A DNA stretch of 64,000 nucleotides from Paracoccaceae bacterium (GTDB lineage Bacteria; Pseudomonadota; Alphaproteobacteria; Rhodobacterales; Rhodobacteraceae). Of this stretch, positions 56,164 to 64,000 are shown in pieces (within the stretch, counting starts at the first letter, position 1; each line of letters begins with the position of its first letter). The notes below the pieces were generated by a model. The model was not told the origin of the DNA, ran no database searches, and was given only the letters and a program-made list of their open reading frames with translations. The DNA lies in the NCBI GenBank assembly GCA_018222585.1, contig JAAFAB010000003.1:1-64000 (forward strand), written 5' to 3'. The translations under genes and the position numbers were made by a program.

Positions 56164-56687
56164 GCCTCTTCCCCCCGCAGCGCGGCGACGGCGCCGGCAA
56201 TGAACTGCAGCACCGTGGCCGCCATGCCGATGCTCATCAGCGCGTAGAGCGGCCAGGTCGGAAGCTGGAAGAACCCGGGGTTGCCCATGAAATGCCGCTC
56301 GGGCCGGGTCCAGGCCTGGCTTAGCGAGGGCAGGAAATGCCAGAGCGCCACCGCCAGCAGGGCCGCTCCGATCAGGTTGTAGACGGCCAGCATCGCCGCC
56401 TTCAGGCGCGGGCTGCGGCTGCCGGCGAGACCGATCAGCAGGTCCGAGCGGGTCAGCGAGCCGCTGCGCAGCGTATGCGCCAGCTGCAGGAAGACGATGC
56501 CCACGATCGAGAAGGCGACCATCTCGGCCACGCCCGCGATCGGAGCGTTGAACAGTCCGCGCATGGTGATGTCGGCGCAGATCAGCAGCATCAGTCCCAG
56601 GATCCACACCGAGCCAAGGGCATTCAGCCCGGCCACCATCGGTCCCAGCAGCTGATCGGGCCAGCTACGGCGGTCGGTTGTCGTCAT
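56160..56687 (-). CDS. dctQ: TRAP transporter small permease (DctQ)
   Basis: The 175-residue protein has four TM helices (for example WILGLMLLICADITMRGLFN and YNLIGAALLAVALWHFL) typical of DctQ. It pairs with DctM in the membrane. I use the Met at 56687 with GGGAG nearby; a Met six codons upstream is possible. The dctM start overlaps its stop. Confidence 0.9.
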   Translation of the reverse strand: MTTTDRRSWPDQLLGPMVAGLNALGSVWILGLMLLICADITMRGLFNAPIAGVAEMVAFSIVGIVFLQLAHTLRSGSLTRSDLLIGLAGSRSPRLKAAMLAVYNLIGAALLAVALWHFLPSLSQAWTRPERHFMGNPGFFQLPTWPLYALMSIGMAATVLQFIAGAVAALRGEEA

Positions 56688-56720
56688 CGGGTCACTCCCC
56701 CCCATTCGGTCACGGCAGGA

Positions 56721-56743
56721 CCCGGCGGCGGCGGGCCGCCGGG
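56721..56743. other. Intercistronic hairpin between dctP and dctQ
   Basis: CCCGGCGG (56721-56728) pairs with CCGCCGGG (56736-56743). No T-run follows in the leftward direction, so it is more likely to protect the dctP end of the mRNA than to stop transcription. That would make the binding protein more abundant than the permease. Confidence 0.5.
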
Positions 56744-56776
56744 CCTCTCCTTTTCCTGTCTTGGTAGTTGGTGGCC

Positions 56777-57850
56777 TCAGTCGGCCAGGTAGTCGCGCGG
56801 GAAGGTGAAACCTCCCTCGGCCAGGGTGTCGCGGTAGATGGTCAGCATCTGGTCCACCGGTTCGCCCCGGGCCAGCGCGGCCTCGCGCCAGGCGGTCAGC
56901 GGGTTGGCGACTTCCTCGATCCAGGCCTGACGCTCGGCCGGATCCATCGTCACCACCTCGCCGCCGTTCTCCAGCATGGTCTGCTCGGCCGCTTCGTACT
57001 TCGCCGACTGCTCTTCGAAGAAGGCGGCGGCATAGGCTTCGGCCCCCTTGCGGAAGGCGTCCCGGGTTTCTTCCGAGAAATCTTCCCAGACCCTCTCCGC
57101 GACACCGAGACCGCCAATGTACATGGCGCCGAAGTCGGTGCGGTTCCAGTAGGGCGCAACCTCGTAGAGGCGGGCGGGAACATTGGCCGTCATCCAGCCG
57201 ATGTTGCCGTCATAGACCCCCGTCGAGATGTCGTTGTAGAAGGACACGTAGCTGCCCTGTACGCCGACCGCGCCGGTCCCGTCGAGCCAGGCCAGGTTCG
57301 GGCCGGCGCCGCCGATCCTCATGCCCTGCATGTCGGCGCGGGTGTTGATCGGCCGGGTCGACGCGATGTTGTAGCCGTCGATGGCCACGCCACCGCCGAT
57401 GTAGACCACGCCGGTCTCCTCGGCGATCTGATCGACGAGGCCCTCGGTGCCATAGAGCGCCTTTTCCACCGCCGCGGTCACCTTCTCGGGGTCGATGGGA
57501 CCGAAGGGCATGGCATAGGTGATGTTCAGGATCCCCATGCCCGCCGGGTCGAAGACGCCCGCGGCCATGGCGACATCCGCGATGCCGGTTTCCAGCGCCT
57601 CGGCCTCGGACCCCAGCTTCACCAGCGTGCCGCCGTAGGCTTCGGTCCATTCGACTTGCAGATCGCCGGTCTCGGCCAGAGCCGCGTTCACCGTCGGAAT
57701 GAAGGTCTCGTGCATGTGCTTGACCCAGAGAAACACCTCCGGGTGCCCCGAGGCGATGGTCAGCCGCAGCGTTTCCTGTGCGGACGCCGCACCGGCAGCC
57801 GACACCGCCAGCCCCCCTGAAAGCGCAAGGGTTGCGATGAGTTTATTCAT
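56777..57850 (-). CDS. dctP: TRAP transporter substrate-binding protein (DctP)
   Basis: The 357-residue periplasmic protein has a signal peptide (about 1-25) and the DctP fold. The conserved Arg in MQGMRIGGAGPNLAWLDG binds the substrate carboxylate in this family. It is the first gene of the leftward operon dctPQM-MBL-GST. Specificity cannot be read; the neighbourhood suggests an aromatic or branched carboxylate. A palindromic site lies in the divergent gap next to it. Confidence 0.92.
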   Translation of the reverse strand: MNKLIATLALSGGLAVSAAGAASAQETLRLTIASGHPEVFLWVKHMHETFIPTVNAALAETGDLQVEWTEAYGGTLVKLGSEAEALETGIADVAMAAGVFDPAGMGILNITYAMPFGPIDPEKVTAAVEKALYGTEGLVDQIAEETGVVYIGGGVAIDGYNIASTRPINTRADMQGMRIGGAGPNLAWLDGTGAVGVQGSYVSFYNDISTGVYDGNIGWMTANVPARLYEVAPYWNRTDFGAMYIGGLGVAERVWEDFSEETRDAFRKGAEAYAAAFFEEQSAKYEAAEQTMLENGGEVVTMDPAERQAWIEEVANPLTAWREAALARGEPVDQMLTIYRDTLAEGGFTFPRDYLAD

Positions 57851-57906
57851 GATTTCCTCCCTGATTCACCGCCGTTTCCGGGGCTACTGTGCAAAGTGGT
57901 AATAGC

Positions 57907-57926
57907 ACTTGAACATCTGTTCAAGT
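57907..57926. promoter_or_regulatory. TetR-type operator ACTTGAACA-TC-TGTTCAAGT
   Basis: Two perfect 9-bp arms with a 2-bp centre lie in the 114-bp gap between dctP and the TetR-family gene. It is in the right place to repress both divergent operons. Binding by the adjacent TetR protein is inferred. Confidence 0.7.
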
Positions 57927-57964
57927 TTTTTATTATCTCGTTCAATATCAGACAGGAAGATACC

Positions 57965-58633
57965 GTGAGCCAGTCAAGAGCCCCTGAAAAACAAGGCGAA
58001 ACCTCGAAGGAGAAGATTCTCGCATCGGGGGAGAGGATGTTCGGCCGCTTCGGTTTCGACGCCACCACCTCGCGCAAGATCGCCACGGATGCGGGGGTGC
58101 CGGTGGCCCTGATCAACTATCATTTCGGCTCGAAGGAAGGGCTCTACCGCGCGATCTTCGAGAAGCGCTCTCCGGCGATTCGCGATCAGCGGGTGGTCGG
58201 TCTGCAGCTGGCGCGCTCGGAAGCGGACTGGGACAAGCGGGTCGAGCTGGTGGTGAAGGCGCTGATCGTGCCGATGTTCGGGCTGCGCAACGACGGCAAC
58301 GATGGCGCCTTCGGCCGGATCCTGGCGCGGGAGCTTTCCGATCCCAGCTCGGAGGGGCGTGGCATCTTCCGCGAGATGTTCGACCCGGTCGCCGAGATGA
58401 TGCTGGATGCCCTCGCCGAGTGCTTCCCCGACTGGACCCGGGCCGAGGTGAACTGGGCCTACCAGACCATGCTGGGCGCGATGATGATCGTGATGATGGA
58501 CAACGGGCGCATCGCCCGCCTGTCGGATGGCACCGCCGATTCCGAAGACCCCGAAACCGCCGCGATCCATATCGCCGCGATCCTGACCGCCGGGCTGAAG
58601 CACCGCGACCGCGGCCAGACCCGCGGCAGCTAG
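57965..58633 (+). CDS. TetR-family transcriptional regulator
   Basis: The 222-residue protein has an N-terminal TetR helix-turn-helix (about 15-65; SRKIATDAGVPVALINYHFG) and a helical ligand domain with a long C-terminal helical tail. The GTG start at 57965 has AGGAAG at the right distance; a longer open frame from 57896 would run through the operator and is unlikely. It is the first gene of the rightward catabolic operon, and probably derepresses both arms when the substrate or its CoA ester binds. Confidence 0.88.
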   Translation: MSQSRAPEKQGETSKEKILASGERMFGRFGFDATTSRKIATDAGVPVALINYHFGSKEGLYRAIFEKRSPAIRDQRVVGLQLARSEADWDKRVELVVKALIVPMFGLRNDGNDGAFGRILARELSDPSSEGRGIFREMFDPVAEMMLDALAECFPDWTRAEVNWAYQTMLGAMMIVMMDNGRIARLSDGTADSEDPETAAIHIAAILTAGLKHRDRGQTRGS

Positions 58634-58660
58634 AGAAAGATTTCCAAGGGAGGAGACACT

Positions 58661-59632
58661 ATGAAACTGGTCACTTTCGACACCGGCGACGGCGCCGGTC
58701 GCCCCGGCGCGATGCTTGGCGACGGCAGCCGCATCCTCGATCTCGCCAGGGCGACGGAGGGGGCGATCGCCTCGATCCAGGCCCTGATCGAGGGCGGCGA
58801 CAGCGCCCTGGAGCAGGCCCAGGCCGCCGAGGCCGCCGCGCGCAACGCCCATATCCTGGACCGCGCCGACATCCGCCTGATGGCCCCCATCGAGCCGCCG
58901 ATCCAGATGCGCGACTGCCTCTGCTTCGAAACCCATCTCAAGCAGGCATTCCAGCAGGCCCGCAAGCTGCGCGCCAGCCAGTTCGACGACCCCGAGGCCG
59001 CCGAGGCCGAGATGGCCGCGAAGGGCATCCTCTCGGTGCCGCAGACCTTCTACGAGCAGCCGATCTACTACAAGGCCAACCGCTTCTCGGTCGTCGGCCA
59101 CGAGACCGACGTGATCTGGCCCGCCTATTCGAAGTTCATGGATTTCGAGCTGGAGTTCGGTGTCTACATCGGCCGCGCCGCCAAGGACGTGAAGGCCGCC
59201 GACGCGCGCCCCTACATCTTCGGCTACACGATCTTCAACGACTTCACCGCCCGTGACGCCCAGACCGCCGAGATGGGTGGCCAGCTCGGCCCGGCGAAGG
59301 GCAAGGACTTCGACACCGCCAACCCGATGGGGCCCTGCCTCGTCACCGCCGACGAATTTGGCGATCCCTACGACAAGACCATGATCTGCCGGGTCAACGG
59401 CGAGGAATGGGGCCGCGGCTCGACCTCGACGATGCACTGGTCCTTCGAGCAGCTGATCGAACATGTCTCGGCCTCGGAAACCATCCGCCCGGGCGAATTC
59501 CTCGGCTCGGGCACGGTCGGCAACGGCTGCGGGCTGGAGCACATGCGGTTCCTGTCGGCCGGCGATACCGTCGAGCTGGAGGTCGAGGGCATCGGCATCC
59601 TGCGCAACACCCTCGTCAAGCCGGGAGCCTGA
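58661..59632 (+). CDS. Fumarylacetoacetate hydrolase-family protein
   Basis: The 323-residue protein has the FAH metal site in DFELEFGVYIGR (Glu pair), YTIFNDFTARD and the Asp of the following loop. Members hydrolyse C-C bonds in acylpyruvates, decarboxylate or hydrate oxo-acids. GGGAGGAG precedes the start. It is followed by the thiolase with a two-base gap. In this pathway it may cleave or decarboxylate a ring-fission-type product. Confidence 0.85.
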   Translation: MKLVTFDTGDGAGRPGAMLGDGSRILDLARATEGAIASIQALIEGGDSALEQAQAAEAAARNAHILDRADIRLMAPIEPPIQMRDCLCFETHLKQAFQQARKLRASQFDDPEAAEAEMAAKGILSVPQTFYEQPIYYKANRFSVVGHETDVIWPAYSKFMDFELEFGVYIGRAAKDVKAADARPYIFGYTIFNDFTARDAQTAEMGGQLGPAKGKDFDTANPMGPCLVTADEFGDPYDKTMICRVNGEEWGRGSTSTMHWSFEQLIEHVSASETIRPGEFLGSGTVGNGCGLEHMRFLSAGDTVELEVEGIGILRNTLVKPGA

Positions 59633-59634
59633 AC

Positions 59635-60792
59635 ATGGTACGGATCATCGGCTGGGGACACACCCGCTTCGGACGGCTCTCGGAGTCGCTCGAGGAGCTG
59701 ATCGTGGCGGCGGGCCGGGAGGCCCTCGCCCATTCCGGTCTGGACGGCGCCGGGATCGGCGGCGTCTGGCTGGGGCATTTCAACTCGGGCATGGTCGGCG
59801 ATGCCTTCGCCGCGTCGATGGCGCTTGGCATCGACGAGGGGCTGCGCTTCAAGCCGGCGACCCGGCTTGAAAACGCCTGTGCCTCCGGCTCGGCGGCCCT
59901 CTGGGGCGCGATCGACGCGGTGCAGGCAGGGCGCGTCGACTCGGCGCTGGTGATCGGGGTCGAGAAGATGACCCACCTGAGCACCGCCGAGGTGACCACC
60001 GGACTCGCCGGGGCCTCGTCCCAGAGCGAGGAGGCCGGCGTCTCCTTCCCCGAGATCTTCGCCCGCTTTGCCCGCGCCTATGGCGCCGCATATGGCGACC
60101 AGACCGACACCCTGGCCCGCATCGCGGTGAAGAACCACGCCAACGCCATGGCCAACCCGCTGGCCCAGATGCACAAGCCGCTGGACTTCGAGTTCTGCCG
60201 CACGGTCTCCGAGCGCAATCCGATGATCGCCGAGCCGCTCAAGGTCTCGGACTGCTCGCTGATCTCGGACGGCGCGGCGGCGCTGGTGATCACCCGCGAC
60301 GAGCTGGCGCGGGGCGCGCCCCGCGCCGTGGCGATCCGTGGCCGAGCGCAGGTGAACGACTACCTGCCGATGTCGCGCAAGTCGCAGACCGCGCTGACCG
60401 GCGCCGCCATGGCCATCGGCCAGGCGCTGAGCGAGGCCAGGGCGACCATCGGCGACATCGACCTGGCGGAGGTGCACGACTGTTTCACCATCGCCGAGCT
60501 GATGCTCTACGAAGCCATGGGCCTTGCCGCCCCCGGCGAGGGGCACCGGGTGCTGGCCGAGGGCATCGTCGCCCCCGGCGGCGCGTTGCCGGTGAACCTC
60601 TCCGGCGGGTTGAAGGCCAAGGGGCACCCGGTCGGCGCCACCGGCGTCTCGATGCATGTCATGGCCGCCCGGCAGGTGCTGGGCGAGGCCGCAGAGATGC
60701 AGCGCCCCGGCGCCGAGCTGGCTCTGGTGGTCAACATGGGGGGCTCGGGCGTGGCCAACTACGCCTCGGTGCTGGAGGCCGCTGCCACATGA
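59635..60792 (+). CDS. Thiolase-family protein (SCP-x type)
   Basis: The 385-residue protein has the nucleophilic Cys in NACASGSAAL (C82), HDCFT and LKAKGHPVGATG, the layout of SCP-x/ thiolase-like acetyl-CoA acetyltransferases. It cleaves a beta-keto-acyl-CoA with CoA to acetyl-CoA and a shortened acyl-CoA. It starts two bases after the FAH stop, and its stop overlaps the synthetase start (ATGA). Confidence 0.87.
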   Translation: MVRIIGWGHTRFGRLSESLEELIVAAGREALAHSGLDGAGIGGVWLGHFNSGMVGDAFAASMALGIDEGLRFKPATRLENACASGSAALWGAIDAVQAGRVDSALVIGVEKMTHLSTAEVTTGLAGASSQSEEAGVSFPEIFARFARAYGAAYGDQTDTLARIAVKNHANAMANPLAQMHKPLDFEFCRTVSERNPMIAEPLKVSDCSLISDGAAALVITRDELARGAPRAVAIRGRAQVNDYLPMSRKSQTALTGAAMAIGQALSEARATIGDIDLAEVHDCFTIAELMLYEAMGLAAPGEGHRVLAEGIVAPGGALPVNLSGGLKAKGHPVGATGVSMHVMAARQVLGEAAEMQRPGAELALVVNMGGSGVANYASVLEAAAT

Positions 60793-62312
60793 ACATCGCC
60801 CATTGGCTCGACCGCGCCGCGCGCCGCTGGCCCGGCGCCGCCGCCCTGTTCTCCGGCACCGAGGTGCTGACGGACTACGCCGGCTTCCAGGCCCGCGCCG
60901 GCGGCTTCGCCCGCTGGCTGGCGGAGGAGGCCGGCATCGCCCCCGGGGACCGCGTCGCGATCTTCATGAAGAACTGCCCCGAGTACCTGGTGGCCCTCTT
61001 CGGGATCTGGAAGGCCGGGGCCGTGGCGGTGCCGGTCAATGCCAAGCTGCACCCCAGGGAAGCCAGCTGGATCATCGAGGACGCCGGCGCCCGGCTGGTG
61101 CTGCTCTCCGAAAGTCTGGCCGAAGGGGTCATGGCACCGCATCGCCTGGTGGCCCCCGGCGCGGCCTTCGCCCGCGCCCAGGAACTGCCCGCGCTGCAGA
61201 CCTGGCCCGCCGGCCCGCAGGACCTGGCCTGGCTCTTCTACACCTCCGGCACGACGGGGCGCCCCAAGGGGGTGATGATCACCCATGCCATGCTGGCCGA
61301 GATGTCGCTGTGCTACCTCGCCGATGTCGACGAGGTGCGCCAGCGGGATGCCGCCCTCTACGCCGCGCCGATGAGCCACGGGGCCGGGCTCTACGCCCTC
61401 GTGCATGTGCTGAAGGGGGCGGGGCACATCTGTCCGCCCTCGGGCGGCTTCGACACCGCCGAGTTCCTGCAGATCGCCGCCGAGCATGGCTCGGTCAGCG
61501 CCTTCCTCGCGCCGACCATGGTGCACCGGCTGACCCATGCGGCCCGCGCCGCGGGCAGCCGGGGCGAGGGGCTGCGCACCGTGGTCTATGGCGGCGGCCC
61601 GATGTATCGCGCCGACATCGAGGCGGCGCTGGATCACTTCGGCCCGAAGTTCGTGCAGATCTACGGCCAGGGAGAATGCCCCATGGGCATCACCGCCCTG
61701 TCGCGCGACGAGATCGCGCAGCGCGACCACCCCGACTGGACGACGCGCATCACCTCGGTCGGCCGGGCCCAGTCGGCGGTCGAGGTGCGCATCCTGCGCG
61801 AGAACGGCAGCCCCGCCGATCCCGGCGAAATCGGCGAGATCGCCGTGCAGGGCAGCCTGGTGATGCCGGGCTACTGGCAGGCCCCCGAAGCCACGGCCGA
61901 GACCCTGGCCGAGGGTTGGCTGCACACCGGCGACCGGGGCGCGATGACCTCCGATGGCTATGTAACCCTGCATGACCGCTCCAAGGACGTGATCATCTCG
62001 GGGGGCACCAACATCTACCCCCGCGAGGTCGAGGAGGCGCTGCTCAGTCACCCCCTGGTCGACGAGGTGGCGGTGATCGGCCGGGTCTCGCCGGAGTGGG
62101 GAGAGGACGTCGTCGCCTGCGTCGTGCTGGCCCCCGGAGCCGCGTGCACCGAGGCCGAGCTGGACGCCCATTGCCTTGCCTCCATCGCCCGCTTCAAGCG
62201 CCCGAAAGCCTACCGCTTCCTGCCCGCCCTGCCCAAGAACGCCTATGGCAAGGTGCTGAAGACGGAGCTGCGTGCGGCGCAGGGCGACGAAACGGGTGGG
62301 GTCACGGTCTGA
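60789..62312 (+). CDS. Acyl-CoA synthetase / AMP-dependent CoA ligase
   Basis: The 507-residue adenylate-forming enzyme has YTSGTTGRPKGVMITHAM, GQGECPMG, TGDRGAM, the hinge DRSKDVIISGG and the catalytic Lys near the end (KNAYGKVLK). It activates a carboxylic acid to its CoA ester. The thiolase upstream suggests that its product enters beta-oxidation. The acid could be the TRAP substrate or a product of the MBL or FAH enzyme. Confidence 0.92.
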   Translation: MNIAHWLDRAARRWPGAAALFSGTEVLTDYAGFQARAGGFARWLAEEAGIAPGDRVAIFMKNCPEYLVALFGIWKAGAVAVPVNAKLHPREASWIIEDAGARLVLLSESLAEGVMAPHRLVAPGAAFARAQELPALQTWPAGPQDLAWLFYTSGTTGRPKGVMITHAMLAEMSLCYLADVDEVRQRDAALYAAPMSHGAGLYALVHVLKGAGHICPPSGGFDTAEFLQIAAEHGSVSAFLAPTMVHRLTHAARAAGSRGEGLRTVVYGGGPMYRADIEAALDHFGPKFVQIYGQGECPMGITALSRDEIAQRDHPDWTTRITSVGRAQSAVEVRILRENGSPADPGEIGEIAVQGSLVMPGYWQAPEATAETLAEGWLHTGDRGAMTSDGYVTLHDRSKDVIISGGTNIYPREVEEALLSHPLVDEVAVIGRVSPEWGEDVVACVVLAPGAACTEAELDAHCLASIARFKRPKAYRFLPALPKNAYGKVLKTELRAAQGDETGGVTV

Positions 62313-62337
62313 CCCCACCCGCCCCCGCGGCAACTCT

Positions 62338-62361
62338 GACGGGCCCATCAACGGGCCCGTC
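62338..62361. terminator. Hairpin after the CoA ligase gene
   Basis: GACGGGCCC (62338-62346) pairs with GGGCCCGTC (62353-62361). It lies 26 bp after the ligase stop and may end or attenuate the TetR-FAH-thiolase-ligase transcript. No T-run. Confidence 0.5.
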
Positions 62362-62363
62362 AA

Positions 62364-62417
62364 ATCGGGTATCGCGATATCGATCCCGATATCTCCGGCC
62401 CATTGCGATAACCCGAT
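62364..62417. promoter_or_regulatory. Inverted-repeat region before the amidohydrolase gene
   Basis: ATCGGGTATCGCGAT (62364-62378) and ATTGCGATAACCCGAT (62402-62417) are imperfect inverted copies. A second CGATATC-type dyad lies between them. The 167-bp gap suggests a separately controlled promoter for the amidohydrolase. The regulator is unknown. Confidence 0.45.
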
Positions 62418-62479
62418 AGGGTCCCCTCGACGCGGAGCGGCGGCGGCCTCTCCGCCTTTCAGAGAGGGAGGCTACCGCC

Positions 62480-63751
62480 ATGGCCCTGATTGGCGCCGAC
62501 ACTGGACTTCAACGGGAAATCGACAACATCTGGGGCATCGACGACCACGCCCACCCGATGCCCCTGGGGCTGGAGCTGCCGGGCGATCCGGCGGCCCCGA
62601 TCCAGCCCTACGATTTCGAGCTGCCCAAGCGGATGCGGCCCTACAATCCCGAGTACCTCGATGCCTGGGCGGCTCTCTGGGGCTACGAGCACCGCGACTT
62701 CGAGACCGCCCACCTGGGCGACCTGATCGCGGCGAAGAACAAGGTCATGGAAACCCGGGGCACCGGGTACAACAGCTGGGTGCTGGACCAGGTGAAGATC
62801 GACCGCATGGTCAACATCAACATCAACCTGCACGACACCCTTCCCAGCGACCGCTTCCCCTGGTGTGCCCATGTGGAATGGACGCTCTACCCCTTCGCCT
62901 GCGAACCCGCCCACACCGGCCCGTCGCGGATGCTGACGGCGGCCGCGACCCGCAAGCGCGAGGCCCTCGGCGTGGCCGAGGCACCGCCAACGCTGGAGCG
63001 GTTCATCGACGAGGTGATCCTTGCCTATCTTGCCGACTCCAAGGCCAGGGGCGCGGTCGGCATAAAGTACAACACCCCCTATTCGCGCGGCCTCGACTTC
63101 TCGGACCCGACCTACGAGGAGGTGGCCCCGCTCTATGCCGCCGGGGTGGCCCGTGGCGCGCTGGAGGCCGCCGAGCACAAGGCGGTCCAGGATTACATCT
63201 TCCGCAAGACGGTGCTTGAGGCCGGACGGCTGCACCTGGCCGTGCAGATGCACACGGGCTACGGCGTGCAGCCGCAGTTCCGCATCCGCGGCAGCAACCC
63301 GCTGCTGATGGAAGACGTGTTCCGCCAGGCGTCGGGGACGCGCTTCATGCTGCTGCACGGCAGCTGGCCGTTCACCCGCGAGGCGGTCGCCCTCATGGGC
63401 TTCCCCAATGTCTACAACGACTTTTCCTGTGCCGACATCTACCACTACCCGCGCGCGCTTTCGGATCAGATCCGGCAGGCGCTGGAATGGTTCCCCGAGA
63501 AGCTGATGTATGGCACCGACGCCTATTCCGACTGGGCCTTCGGTATGCTCTCGGGGATCCCCTCGAAGGCCAACCCCCTGCACGGCTGGGAAGAAAAGCT
63601 GTGGATCATCGACCGCACCGGGCGCCAGGCCCTCGGCCTCGCGCTGAGCGGCATGGTCGCCGACGGAGTGATCTCGTTCAAGGAAGCCGAAACCTACGTC
63701 AGTTGGGTGATGCGCGACACCGTGAGCCGCTTTCACAAGCTGGACGGCTAG
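62480..63751 (+). CDS. Amidohydrolase-family protein
   Basis: The 423-residue TIM-barrel hydrolase has an N-terminal GIDDHAHP motif that contributes metal His residues, a QMHTGYG segment, MLLHGSWPFTRE, and GTDAYSDWAF with the conserved Asp. The set matches amidohydrolase-2-type enzymes (decarboxylases and hydrolases). GAGGGAGG precedes the start. It may be the entry enzyme of the pathway, and it ends by overlapping the stop of the convergent MFS gene (shared CTAG). Confidence 0.85.
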   Translation: MALIGADTGLQREIDNIWGIDDHAHPMPLGLELPGDPAAPIQPYDFELPKRMRPYNPEYLDAWAALWGYEHRDFETAHLGDLIAAKNKVMETRGTGYNSWVLDQVKIDRMVNININLHDTLPSDRFPWCAHVEWTLYPFACEPAHTGPSRMLTAAATRKREALGVAEAPPTLERFIDEVILAYLADSKARGAVGIKYNTPYSRGLDFSDPTYEEVAPLYAAGVARGALEAAEHKAVQDYIFRKTVLEAGRLHLAVQMHTGYGVQPQFRIRGSNPLLMEDVFRQASGTRFMLLHGSWPFTREAVALMGFPNVYNDFSCADIYHYPRALSDQIRQALEWFPEKLMYGTDAYSDWAFGMLSGIPSKANPLHGWEEKLWIIDRTGRQALGLALSGMVADGVISFKEAETYVSWVMRDTVSRFHKLDG

Positions 63752-64000
63752 GCCAGCGGCTCCACCTCCGGCGCCGACCGGCGGCCGCGCTCTTCCCTCG
63801 CGAGGAGCGCGGTCAGCGCCACGAGGCCGGCGGCGACGAGGGCAAGGGTGGCGGTGCCGGTGGCAAAATCGCCGGTCCGCCTCGCCAGCACCCCCAGCGT
63901 GACCGGGCCCAGCACCCCGCCCAGCTCTCCGGCTGCGAAGAACAGCCCGATGACCATGCCATGCCGGCGCGCCGCCACCCCCCGCGCCTCGAGCAGCGCC
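63748..64000 (-). CDS. MFS transporter, C-terminal part (runs off the window)
   Basis: The last 84 residues or so of a major facilitator protein are visible: AARRHGMVIGLFFAAGELGG, LGPVTLGVLARRTGDF and a final TM helix with the basic tail REERGRRSAPEVEPLA. It is convergent with the amidohydrolase. The start is beyond the window end, so its substrate and full length are unknown. Confidence 0.8.
   Translation of the reverse strand, partial: ALLEARGVAARRHGMVIGLFFAAGELGGVLGPVTLGVLARRTGDFATGTATLALVAAGLVALTALLAREERGRRSAPEVEPLA

Noticed and set aside
63748-63751. Overlapping CTAG stop codons of convergent genes
   Set aside because: Such overlaps are common between convergent genes and have no clear meaning here.

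Overview
The window is about 64 kb of a high-GC alphaproteobacterial chromosome, most likely a member of the Rhodobacteraceae. This rests on gene content (DUF6638 and DUF1523 families, a TIGR02300 acidic protein, an IalB-like protein, the pbpC and alpha-2-macroglobulin pair, a GT14/sulfotransferase pair, TRAP transporters) and on codon use. No rRNA or species marker is present, so the genus cannot be given.

Left end (1-7.0 kb) is an AT-richer accessory island. It holds a complete type III CBASS anti-phage operon: cdnC (CD-NTase), HORMA protein, TRIP13-like ATPase and the NucC nuclease. The stop and start codons of the last three genes overlap. A divergent WYL repressor (CapW type) faces the operon across a 25-bp palindrome. 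Next to it lie a serine resolvase with res-like inverted repeats and a large nitrilase-fold protein of unknown role. The island lies on the 3' side of a tRNA-Ala(GGC) gene, the usual side for integration.

From 8 to 25 kb lie mostly core genes. The striking part is a long same-strand run (21.0 down to 11.4 kb): coiled-coil protein, unknown protein, AAA+ ATPase, an AT-rich membrane protein, DUF6638, a small two-TM protein, DUF1523, then a lipid-kinase-like protein and a metallophosphoesterase. The first seven look like an uncharacterised membrane-associated ATPase system. It is followed by a P1 peptidase, a succinate-semialdehyde-type dehydrogenase and rlmN.

From 25 to 49 kb are housekeeping and envelope genes: IalB-like protein, asparaginase, polA, pbpC and alpha-2-macroglobulin, a hybrid histidine kinase, yaaA, recQ, yggT, thioesterase, zinc finger, HIT protein, glycosyltransferase and sulfotransferase. 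An iolG-like fragment and an HxlR-controlled quinone-reductase/hemerythrin pair follow.

From 49 kb to the end the content is accessory metabolism. A decayed remnant joins pieces of a cytochrome c and of the two subunits of an isoquinoline-oxidoreductase-type molybdoenzyme. A divergent catabolic cluster follows. Leftward it encodes a TRAP transporter (DctPQM), an MBL hydrolase and a glutathione S-transferase. Rightward it encodes a TetR regulator, an FAH-family hydrolase, a thiolase, an acyl-CoA synthetase and an amidohydrolase. A 20-bp palindrome lies between the two arms. The set implies import of a carboxylate, CoA activation, and thiolytic and hydrolytic cleavage, but the substrate cannot be read from sequence. 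The window ends inside an MFS transporter gene.
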